From Paraescarpia echinospica (Eukaryota; Annelida; Polychaeta; Sabellida; Siboglinidae), in assembly GCA_020002185.1 (NCBI GenBank), contig CM034532.1, forward strand, positions 51,072,702-51,136,701: DNA of 64,000 nucleotides. Direction: 5' to 3'. A program made the position numbers and the translations under genes. Shown here piece by piece: positions 35,041-45,100 of the stretch. How positions within the stretch are numbered: the first letter of the stretch is position 1; each line of letters begins with the position of its first letter. The notes beneath the pieces were generated by a model that was not told where the DNA came from, did not search any database, and saw only the letters and a list, made by a program, of their open reading frames with translations.

Positions 35041-35426
35041 TTTTTGTAGCAGTCAATTTTTGAAACCGTGTAAAGCACCCTACCAAACCTTTACAAGGAT
35101 GTAGGAAAACAATGTTACAATTTTTCCAACTTATCACTCATTTGGTCAGCCGGGGTCACATATAGACGTATTAGTCCAAAGGACTTCAGGGCCACTTGGC
35201 CCATTTTTGTAATTTAAGTCTATGACCTCTCAGATTTCCTGCAGATGGGCAAAAAAATTTCCGATATATTTCTGTTGTACGATATATTTCTGCTGAGGCC
35301 ACTAAGATATTCAGAAACATCACATAAGTCGCCTCTGTTCTAAAGAAACAGATTCAGCTGCTGCCGAGTTTCAGTGCTCTGATAATAGGGGTTCCAGGCT
35401 GGGGACACATTCCAGAAGTGACCTAA

Positions 35427-36145
35427 TCATACAGTTGTATATATTTGTCGATGCAGTGGCTTTGCAATTTCAGTGAATTCTGGCACAAAGCTCCGGTAAT
35501 ACGTACAAAGGCCAATGAAGTGGTGAACAGTCTTTGTTGTAGTTGGCACAGGCCATTCATCTATGGCAGCGGTCTTTGTCCGGTTCGTAGCCGTCAGCGC
35601 TGATGATATGCCCGAGATATGCGACCTCCAGACGAAACAGGTTACATTTCTTTGGGCTGTGTTTAAGTTCCAGCACAATGAAATCAACCCAGCACCTCTC
35701 GTAGGCACTGCACATTGTCATCGAATGATCTGCTGTGCACCAGGATGTCGTCCAAGTACTCCAGGCAAGTCGTCCAGGGCAAACCACGAAGCACCAGTTC
35801 CATAAGCCTCTTGAAGATCACTGGTGCAATACAGAGGCCAAATGGCATGACCCAAAACTGCCAGAATCCGGTACCAGTGATGAACGCAGTCTTCTCCTTG
35901 TCCTCTTCGTCCATCTCCACCTGCCAGTAGCCACTTTTCAGGTCCAGTGTGCAGGACCATGAAGAACCGGAGAGAGCCTCAAGAGTAGAGTCAATGAGTG
36001 GCAATGGGTAAGAGTCTTTCCGAGTCAAGTCATTCAGCAGGCGATAGTCAACACAAAAATGAGTTGAACCATCCTTCTTCTTAACCATGACGATGGGTGA
36101 AGACCACGCGCTAGCCGAAGGCTCAATTACCCCTTGCTTCAGCAT
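35427..36145 (-). pseudogene. gypsy reverse transcriptase (frameshifted)
   Basis: Motifs in order: SSPIVMVKKKDGS, FCVDYRLLND, LDLKSGYWQVEM, FWVMPFGLCIAPVIF and the catalytic YLDDILVHS, then in another frame FRLEVAYLGHIIS, and in a third FIGLCTYYRSFVPEF. At least two frameshifts separate these blocks, so no functional enzyme remains. Confidence 0.88.
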
Positions 36146-37000
36146 GTGGTCAACCTCAACCTTGCATCTTGTTGTTTCATTAGCAGTAATTGGTGTGGTC
36201 GAGCATCCCCTGTGTGTATCGTGTGCTTTGTGACGTTAATGCGGCCGATGTCGTTCGGCAAGGAAGAAAAAACATCTTGAAATTCGATCAGCAGTTCCAT
36301 GAATGTGCACCGCTGCTCCAAGTCCAGATCCTTGTTGCTGTTGTTGTACAAGTCCTCCAGATGAGGAGGTAGGAGATTCCCCCATCTGCTGGGTGTGTCG
36401 GTCTCTCCCTTCTTAACATAGCAGACTGCGTGACAGCTTCCGACCACTGTACCCTTCTTTAGATGTATAGAGTTCCCGGTGGTGTTTGCAAGTCGGACTG
36501 GAACGACAACATTCGAGCAATTAACCAGTGTCCTTCCCACCACAAAACCATCCAAAGCGTCATCAACTGGTTCGACTATACCCAGACCATCGCACGCATG
36601 TCCCGCTATGACTGCTGGTGCAATCATCTGGGTTTTCGACTTGAGTTCGACGCGTGGCAGGTTGCACTCCGTATAAGGGGCACTTGCATGTTTTGCAGTT
36701 CCAAGATTCGGTTCGGGATGTCAACTCGACAGTTAAACGCATTCATGACATCAAGGCCTAGAATACAGTCGTCTACGATATCAGCCACGTACATATGCTG
36801 GCAATTCTTGAAGTTGCCAATTTCCAATGTCATTTCTCCATGGCCATAAATGGGTGTCACATCTCCTGTAGCAGTCTGCGGTTGCACATTTCCCTTTGTC
36901 GACCGACTGCAGAATGCTCTTTTTTACGAAAGACACTAGCACCAGTGTCTATGAGCATCCTGCATGGTTATCTTCAATCGTGTCTTCTACAGTCCCCCAT
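36139..37000 (-). pseudogene. gypsy aspartic protease and linker
   Basis: LIDTGASV (active-site DTGA) lies at about 36940-36965, followed in a shifted frame by the ILGLDVMNAF block typical of retroviral-type proteases (36624-36887), then the linker to RT ending near TIHTGDARP (36139-36627). Confidence 0.8.
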
Positions 37001-37720
37001 CTCAGCCACCAAATGTGCGCACACATCAATGACATCCGCAAGGGCATTACTTGATCCTCCTACTGCCAGTCTCTTCCCCGTAAGATCGGCTGCTGCTCAT
37101 TTCCCAGATGTATCGGCCACTGTCAACAGGCTTTCCAATACGGCTACCATTCCACCATCTGCGTGGGTCTGATAGATCTTCCCTGGGTGGCACCGCCTGC
37201 TTATCCAGAAGCAACTTCTGAATTCCCTCGGCCACTGCTAGCAGCGCCTCTGTTAGTTGTACATATTCCGACTTCTTGCTTGATGCAGAATCTTCTGCCA
37301 CTGTTCATATGCTTGCGGTTTGCTGCACCGCCATGTTGTACGACTCCATCTCCATAGCGTGGCACAGAGCTTCATGCAGGCAGAATGCGTAAATCATCGT
37401 CAGTTAAAGCATTTCTGTTCTTTGGCATGCTCGTCTTGCAGGCTCGATGGTACATCCCGATAAACAAGACGAAATAGACGCTCTGTCTTCTGCCAGTTTA
37501 GGCAGACTCACCTTTGCACCTCCGGCGACTATGGAGCTGCACCCTCATCTCAAGTGCAGTTACAAGGGCACAGTAGCTGTGGCGCTTCATGCTGTCCATG
37601 CCACCTAGCACGTTGGCTGCTGGTCCTTCCAAGCTGGTGGCTAAAAAGGCAGCTTTCTCCGTGTCCTACCATCCATTGGGCTCTGCAACCATCTCAAACA
37701 GGGTTTGAGATGGTTGCAGA

Positions 37721-38117
37721 TTAACTCTCCCACGTCGTCTTTCCGTCAAACTTCACTGACGAGTGTGTCCACCCACTCGTAGCCACGAACGGTGATGCGA
37801 TATGACTGAGTGGAGTCACTCCACTCACGCCAACCTCCAAATTTTGGAGCCGACTATCCAGTTGTGAGGTCTTCTCTGCGAGCTGTGTGGTCTTCTCTTC
37901 CAGTTTCTGTTCAAACTGGTCGATTTTTACCGCGACTTGCATCTAACGCTTGGACAGCCTCCAGTTGTTGCTGCTGCTGCAGCTGCTGTAATTCTTCTTG
38001 TCTCTCCTGCTGCTGCTGTAACATGTCAGCGAACGCCTGCATGCTTATTACTGCCGGTTCTGGCGGCGTTGCTGGCTGTTCCTGCCGCAACTTACGGGAA
38101 GTGGTACGTCTCGGCAT
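37721..38117 (-). pseudogene. gypsy gag remnant
   Basis: Starts MPRRTTSRKLRQEQ, then a Gln-rich coiled coil (QQQQERQEELQQLQQQQQ). A frameshift follows near 37940; the other frame then gives DQFEQKLEEKTTQLAEKTSQ and KFDGKTTWES, the latter typical of invertebrate gypsy gag. Further upstream-frame sequence to about 37050 is fragmented. Confidence 0.75.
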
Positions 38118-38135
38118 TTTCAGTTCCACACCAAA

Positions 38136-38153
38136 ATCCCACTTCTGACACCA
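38136..38153 (-). other. Primer binding site for tRNA-Leu(CAA)
   Basis: Minus strand TGGTGTCAGAAGTGGGAT, 18 bases complementary to the 3' end (with CCA) of animal tRNA-Leu(CAA) as I know it. It sits 2 bp inside the LTR end, as required for priming minus-strand DNA synthesis. Confidence 0.8.
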
Positions 38154-38155
38154 AA

Positions 38156-38331
38156 TGTTGCCGGACCCCAAGCGGTATGGGTTCCTCGATTTTGGGTGGT
38201 TAGGCGTCATCCGGTGCGGTGAAGGAACCACTGCCGAAGCAAATGCAACTTCTTTATTTTGCAACTGCAGTACCTAGCTGCATCATATTCAAACTACAGC
38301 GGACGCTACAACATGCACCATGTCGGCAACA
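38156..38331 (-). repeat. gypsy 5' LTR, 176 bp
   Basis: Bounded by TGTTGCCG and CGGCAACA inverted ends (TG..CA), adjacent to the primer site, with an AATAAA signal at 38253-38258 on the minus strand. The second LTR is missing, so the length rests on the inverted termini alone. Confidence 0.6.
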
Positions 38332-38459
38332 CTGTAGAATTATCAGTGATCAAATGAGGTATTACTCGGAACCAATCTAAAACACTTTCATGCCGATTCG
38401 CTCACAATATAACTACGTCACTCCTCTCCACCCCCACGAACCCCACACGTACCCTGCCG

Positions 38460-38820
38460 AACTTGGTACACCAAAATAATACACGATTTCAAGGCATAGG
38501 CAAGGCACAAGGGTATTGGTTAGACTGTTCTCAGTGTCCAGTCATCAATGTAAATTGATTTAAATAACTCCATTCAAGCCATTGTTTATTGTGCACGAGG
38601 CCGTTGTCTGTGTTTGTACTGTGCCATTGGGCGCAGACTGGTGCAAACCGGAGCGCTATTTGGGCCTCAAAATGTGCTAAGTCTACGACGCAATATTTGT
38701 TATAGCGTAAATATGGCTGGTTGATGAGGAATGATTTAATTATCGCATCGAGGTGTCAAATTTAGGCAAAACTATAATTAATAACGGCAAAATAGAGGTG
38801 GGCCCGAATTATACACATGA
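38460..38820 (+). repeat. Diverged interspersed repeat, inverted copy at 59130-59480
   Basis: Shares blocks such as ACGCAATATT, GTAAATATG, TTAGGCAAAACT and AACGGC(G/A)AAAT..GAGGTGGG with the reverse complement of 59130-59480. It is clearly the same old element; class unknown. Confidence 0.55.
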
Positions 38821-39274
38821 CAAGTGCCCTTCAATTTTCTCAGACACGTTTTTGTATGCGTCTTTTGGGCACATAAAGCATGCAGCATTCCAGCGTACAA
38901 CGCATCATTGACGCGTTCCCGCGCTCCAATGGAATTCCTCTCCCTTCCTCCCTCCCATCTCACCCTCCCTCCCTTTGATCCTCTCTCCACCCCCTCACAA
39001 GATAGATGTTGAAGTGAGCAGTAACAGGGAGGCTGGATCCCTCCCTCTGTGTCACCAGCTGTCCATCTCACCATGTCACCAGTGGAAGAATGTCACCACG
39101 ATGGAAGTCAAGTCATTGCATTGAAATATGGAATACCGATTGATGGACAAAATCAGACATAACTGCTTTAAGGACCAGAAAGTATATTTTATTCCCCAAA
39201 CACTGGGAAATGTACAATACACACAATTTGTGCACATGACACAGGATTATTATCCTTTCTCCATGTTCATTATA

Positions 39275-39707
39275 TCTATAATACTATAAAACAGAGTGTA
39301 GGTCTCTATGTCATTCTGTATGTCCGAGCATATCTCAGTCACTGAAACTCTGTAGGCATATTACCAATCCAACAATGTCGATCGCAGATTTAGATGTTTT
39401 TAAAATTTCACTTGGGGGGCCCTGGTGGGAAGGGGCTCTTACACGCCAATAGAACGTCAGCTCTACATGTTGCTGACCACATCCGCATTCAGTGATGACC
39501 AGTCAGGTGAACGCATGCTATTTCTAGCAGGGTTGCCAAGCAATAAACACCAATGTGGTTTTATATACTATTACAGTAACAATGAAGCTATCCATGAGCT
39601 GTATGGTGATTCATGTCGTGTATAATTTGATCTAAACATGGCTTTAACTAGAAAATATTAATACACATCGTTTCTCTCACCATTCAAAGTCAAGGTAACT
39701 CGGCTAG
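39275..39707 (+). mobile_element. Possible non-autonomous Helitron
   Basis: Begins TCTATAATACTATAAAACAG and ends CTCGGCTAG, inserted between A and T, as Helitrons do (5' TC, 3' CTRR). The text after the start (GTCTCTATGTCATTCTGTATGTCC-like) resembles Helitron 5' regions. The usual 3' hairpin is not evident. Confidence 0.35.
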
Positions 39708-40194
39708 TATATACATACATATATAATATATATATGTATACATATATATATACACAATGCAAGAACAAATATATTATGTGCTACATGGTTTTGTCAATGA
39801 TGTAACACATAATGGCTGTACTGCCAAGCTTGTAGCCCACCATGTGGTGTACTAATAAATTTCACCAATCACACTGTTCTTAAGGTTGAATCACCTTGAG
39901 CACCACAGCAACATAAAGATTATATTTCCTAAGACAACCTCCAGATCACTCATGCCAATAGCCTCACATTAATAAGTCATTTCTGACAGCGAACACAACC
40001 GCAGTGCCAAAACACACACTGGCTTCTACAGTAAATGGCACACCAACAAAATGGTAACAACAAATGACAGTGTTTTTCCATTTATATACTCATGTTCAAA
40101 CAGAACGCACTATTTTGTCTTTTGTTATTGCTTGCCGTCTGTGTTCTAGACCGTTGTCAACGAACGTGCTGGCTTAATGCCACTCACACATTGA

Positions 40195-41790
40195 CACTTA
40201 TAGGTACACAGTGTTAGTGTCTGTCACACATCGACACTTCTAGATACAGTTGATCTTAGTGTCAGTCACACACTGACACTACTATATACAGTCTTAGTGT
40301 CCATCACACACTAACACTTCTAGATACACAGTCTGTCTTAATATCAGTCACACACTGACACTTCTAGATACACAATCTGTCTTAGTGTCAGTCATACACT
40401 GACACTTCTAGATACACAATCTGTCTTACTGTCCGTCACACACTGACACTTCTAGATACACAGAGTCTGTCTTAATATCAGTCACACACTGATACTTCTA
40501 GATACACAATCTGTCTTAGTGTCAGTCACACTGACACTTTTAGATACACAATCTGTCTTAGTGTCAGTCATACACTGACACTTCTAGATACACAATCTGT
40601 CTTAGTGTCAGTCACACACTGACACTTCTAGATACACAATCTGTCTTACTGTCCGTCACACACTGACACTTCTAGATACACAATCTGTCTTAGTGTCAGT
40701 CATACACTGACACTTCTAGATACACAATCTGTCTTACTGTCCGTCACACACTGACACTTCTAGATACACAGAGTCTGTCTTAGTGTCAGTCATACACTGA
40801 CACTTCTAGATACACAATCTGTCTTAGTGTCAGTCACACACTGACACTTCTAGATACACAATCTATCTTAGTGTCAGTCATACACGGACACTTCTAGATA
40901 CACAATCTGTCTTAGTGTCAGTCACACACTGACACTTCTAGATACACAATCTGTCTTAGTGTCAGTCACACACTGACACTTCTAGATACACAATCTATCT
41001 TAGTGTCAGTCACACACTGACACTTCTAGATACACAATCTGTCTTAGCGTCAGTCATACACCGACAATTCTAGATACACAATCTGTCTTAGTGTCAGTCA
41101 TACGCTGACACTTCTAGATACACAATCTGTCTTAGTGTCAGTCATACACTGACACTTCTAGATACACAATCTGTCTTAGTGTCAGTCATACACTGACACT
41201 TCTAGATACACAATCTGTCTTAGTGTCAGTCATACACTGACACTTCTAGATACACAATCTGTCTTAGTGTCAGTCATACACTGACACTTCTAGATACACA
41301 ATCTATCTTAGTGTCAGTCACACACTGACACTTCTAGATACACAATCTGTCTTAGTGTCAGTCATACACTGACATTCTAGATACACAATCTGTCTTAGTG
41401 TCAGTCGCACACTGACACTTCCAGATACACAATCTATCTTAGTGTCAGTCATACACTGACACTTCCAGATACACAATCTGTCTTAGTGTCAGTCATACAC
41501 TGACACTTCCAGATACACAATCTGTCTTAGTGTCAGTCACACACTGACACTTCTAGATACACAATCTATCTTAGTGTCAGTCACACACTGACACTTCTAG
41601 ATACACAATCTGTCTTAGTGTCAGTCATACACTGACACTTCTACATACACAATCTGTTTTAGTGTCAGTCACACACTGACACTTCTGCATTTGCAATCTG
41701 TCTGTGTCAGTCATGCAATGACACTTTTACATTCACAATCTGTCTTAGTATCAGTCACATGCTGACACTTCTAGACACACATCTGATCGA
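40195..41790 (-). repeat. 42-bp hairpin-bearing minisatellite, about 37 copies
   Basis: The monomer contains CTTCTAGATACACAATCTGT and CTTAGTGTCAGTCACACACTGACA. In each monomer AGTGTCAGT and ACTGACACT form a 9-bp perfect stem with a 5-base loop. It lies just 3' of the NF-YC stop codon, so it may be in the 3' UTR of that gene, where every copy would fold in RNA. Confidence 0.95.
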
Positions 41791-42007
41791 ACTGACTCCA
41801 TGACACATGATAATTGACTTGTATGCACCTATTAATAGAAATGTTGGTGCCAAACAACCAGTTGTATTAGTTAGCCTTGGTTCTATTAGTTGGCCATGGT
41901 AGTCCTGAAGAGTCAGAAAAATAATTAAATGAGAGTTGAGGGTCTGAGCCCCTGTTCAATGTGATTATTTCAACAAGATGACAAGTCGACAGTGAGCCAG
42001 ACGTCAA

Positions 42008-42145
42008 TCATGACGGCGTCTTCACCTGTATAATCTCCGTTGTGTCATCGTCTTGTGTCGAGTTCTGTTGGATGTAGACTTGTTGGGATGCGGCACTTGC
42101 TGGCATCTGTGATGTGGCAATGGTGAGAGGAACTTGGAAGAGTGG
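42008..42145 (-). CDS. NFYC: NF-YC last exon
   Basis: 138 nt, acceptor GTTGTAG, phase 0. It encodes [20 protein letters not shown], then [20 protein letters not shown] and VKTPS, stop TGA (42010-42008). The phase matches the preceding exon only if that exon ends at 44809. No clear AATAAA was found close downstream. Confidence 0.88.
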   Translation of the reverse strand, partial: PLFQVPLTIATSQMPASAASQQVYIQQNSTQDDDTTEIIQVKTPS

Positions 42146-45100
42146 CTACAACACAGTCCAGAAATACTAGGTGAAATCACTAGAGAATCAATCACTTGAT
42201 ATAGCATTCACAAGAATGATTTCATGCATGACTGTTGCAGAAAGACGCCCACCTACTCCATCATCCATTTGTCATAATGGAAAGCATATCATACAAACAT
42301 TTCATTTTTTGAATGTTTTTGTTCTCAAATATGTGTGTGTATAAATTATATGAAAATGTATAGGTCTATGCAAATATTTATTATGAAATTATAACTGAAA
42401 GCTTCCCTTTTGTATGTGAAGGGTTTCATGGCAAGCACGATATACCCTTAACTGGATATAAGGTCCGGTTTCACGGTTGTTGATACATTGTACATGGTTA
42501 CCCCTCAAGAAACTTGTTTTTTGGTAATCTATATACCCTTAACTGGATATAAGGTCGGGTTTCACGGTTGTTGATACATTGTACATGGTTACCCCTCAAG
42601 AAACTTGTTTTTTGGTAATCTATATACCCTTAACTGGATATAAGGTCCGGTTTCACGGTTGTTGATACATTGTACATGGTTACCCCTCAAGAAACTTGTT
42701 TTTTGGTAATCTATATACCGTTAACTGGATATAAGGTCCGGTTTCACGGTTGTTGATACATTGTACATGGTTACCCCTCAAGAAACTTGTTTTTTGGTAG
42801 TCTATATACCCTTAACTGGATATAAGGTCCGGTTTCACGGTTGTTGATACATTGTACATGGTTATCCCTCAAGAAACTTGTTTTTTGGTAATCTATATAC
42901 CCTTAACTGGATATAAGGTCCGGTTTTACGGTTGTTGATACATTGTACATGGTTACCCCTCAAGAAACTTGTTTTTTGGTAATCTATATACCCTTAAGTA
43001 CATGGTTACCCCTCAAGAAACTTGTTTTTTGGTAATCTATATACCCTTAACTGGATATAAGGTCCGGTTTCACGGTTGTTGATACATTGTACATGGTTAC
43101 CCCTCAAGAAACTTGTTTTTTTGGTAATCTATATACCCTTAACTGGACATAAGGTCCGGTTTCACGGTTGTTGATACATTGTACAAGGTTACCCCTCAAG
43201 AAACTTGTTTTTTGGTAATCTATATACCCTTAACTGGATATAAGGTCCGGTTTCACGGTTGTTGATACATTGTACATGGTTACCCCTCAAGAAACTTGTT
43301 TTTTGGTAGTCTATATACCCTTAACTGGATATAAGGTCCGGTTTCACGGTTGTTGATACATTGTACATGGTTACCCCTCAAGAAACTTGTTTTTTTGGTA
43401 ATCTATATACCCTTAAGTACATGGTTACCCCTCAAGAAACTTGTTTTTTGGTAATCTAAATACCCTTAACTGGATATAAGGTCCGGTTTACACGGTTAAG
43501 GTCCGGTGATACATTGTACATGGTTACCCCTCAAGAAACTTGTTTTTTGGTAATCTATATACCCTTAACATTGGATATTGTAAGGTCCGGTTTCACGGTT
43601 GTTGATACATTGTACATGGTTACCCCTCAAGAAACTTGTTTTTTGGTAGTCTATATACCCTTAACTGGATATAAGGTCCGGTTTCACAGTTGTTGATACA
43701 TTGTACATGGTTACCCCTCAAGAAACTTGTTTTTTGGTAATCTATATACCCTTAACTGGATATAAGGTCCGGTTTCACGGTTGTTGATACATTGTACATG
43801 GTTACCCCTCAAGAAACTTGTTTTTTGGTAGTCTATATACCCTTAACTGGATATAAGGTCCGGTTTCACAGTTGTTGATACATTGTACATGGTTACCCCT
43901 CAAGAAACTTGTTTTTTGGTAATCTATATACCCTTAAGTACATGGTTACCCCTCAAGAAACTTGTTTTTTGGTAATCTATATACCCTTAACTGGATATAA
44001 GGTCCGGTTTCACGGTTGTTGATACATTGTACATGGTTACCCCTCAAGAAACTTGTTTTTTGGCAATCTATATATTTTGGTCATCTGGTGTGGTCTTCTT
44101 CAGCAGAGCGAAGTTATGGTTGTGTGTCATGACATGTCATGTGACATATCATGTGACACAACAGTAACTTCAGTCTGCTGAAGAAGGCTGTTCGAGGTGA
44201 CTGAAATATACAAATAAGCAAAACAAATATCATGAGGGGTAACTAATAACTATGCACTGTATGATATATCTTATTTTTCTTTCTGACCAAAATTCCCTTG
44301 TGTTTCATCCTCAGAGTGTAAATGAAAATGTGTACAAGGTATTGGAATATCTTGAGAATACAACATCATACAGAGTCACCGACTGATAGCAAGGGCTGAA
44401 CTTTTTCGCACATTTCTACACTGAAGTTCCGCCCAGTCAAAAATCTCACTTGAACTGGCACTTATCACATGTTTGGACTTGAGACCTTTCAGATGTAACT
44501 TTGTTCAGAATGGTTGACCGTGCTTTGAAGCAACACTTCTAAAAGAGTCTGTTTAAACAATCTATTGTAACACTGTTTGATGCCTTTGCAAAGTGATGTT
44601 GCTAGAACTGTGTATACTGTGTCTAGTGATGACCTGTGTCTTTGAACTCTTTGAATGGGTCTTATTGCTGTGTGTACTAGTGCTGTGTGCTGACCTGTAT
44701 GTCACTGAACTGACCCGTGTGTCACTGAACTGACCTGTGTGACAATGAACTAACCTAAGGTACTGAACTGACCTGTTACATTGAACTAACCTATGACACT
44801 GAACTGACCTGTGTGACACTGAACTGACCGGCCTGGTCAGTCTGACATGTCTGCTGAGGTTGGGGCGACTGATTCTGTTGTCCAGTTGTCTGTATCACTA
44901 TTGGTTGGCCAGGCTGTTTGCCCTGCATCTGTGTGGCAATGGCCTGAAGCTGTGCTTGAGTCAGCTGAATCTAGATGGCAACAAAATATATAATATGTTT
45001 GTAATATCAGTTTCAGGACCTGGTAAGGTAAGTTCTTTTTTAGCGCAGTATCCAGTCCTTAGGATTGCTCAAAATGCTTTACACTTTACTCCCTAGCAGA

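Larger units (their letters stand above)
33173..35208 (+). mobile_element. Repeat family copy B (2.0 kb)
   Basis: Complete ends (TTTTTAGTCCTTTGGCCGAA and GGCCACTTGGCCCATTTTT). The interior is colinear with copies A and C and includes an antisense LINE reverse-transcriptase remnant at 34045-34326 and a YADD motif at about 33945-33975. It is followed within a few hundred bases by the decayed 3' side of a gypsy element. Confidence 0.8.
35430..38331 (-). mobile_element. Truncated Ty3/gypsy retrotransposon
   Basis: Minus strand, in order: LTR (38331-38156), tRNA-Leu primer site, gag with coiled coil, protease, reverse transcriptase, and the start of the RNase H region, then loss of the rest. Integrase and the 3' LTR are absent. 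Frameshifts and stops break gag and pol. It lies beside copy B and ends about 200 bp from it. Confidence 0.85.

Noticed and set aside
38130..38160. tRNA-Leu gene fragment
   Set aside because: Only the 18-nt acceptor end with CCA is present, in the position of a retrotransposon primer binding site.
40195..41790. CRISPR-like regular repeats with hairpins
   Set aside because: There are no unique spacers, the repeats are directly contiguous, and the DNA is eukaryotic.
44821..44829. Alternative NF-YC donor CCG|GTCAGT
   Set aside because: A 142-nt exon would shift the frame of the last exon; the CAG|GTCAGT donor keeps phase 0.
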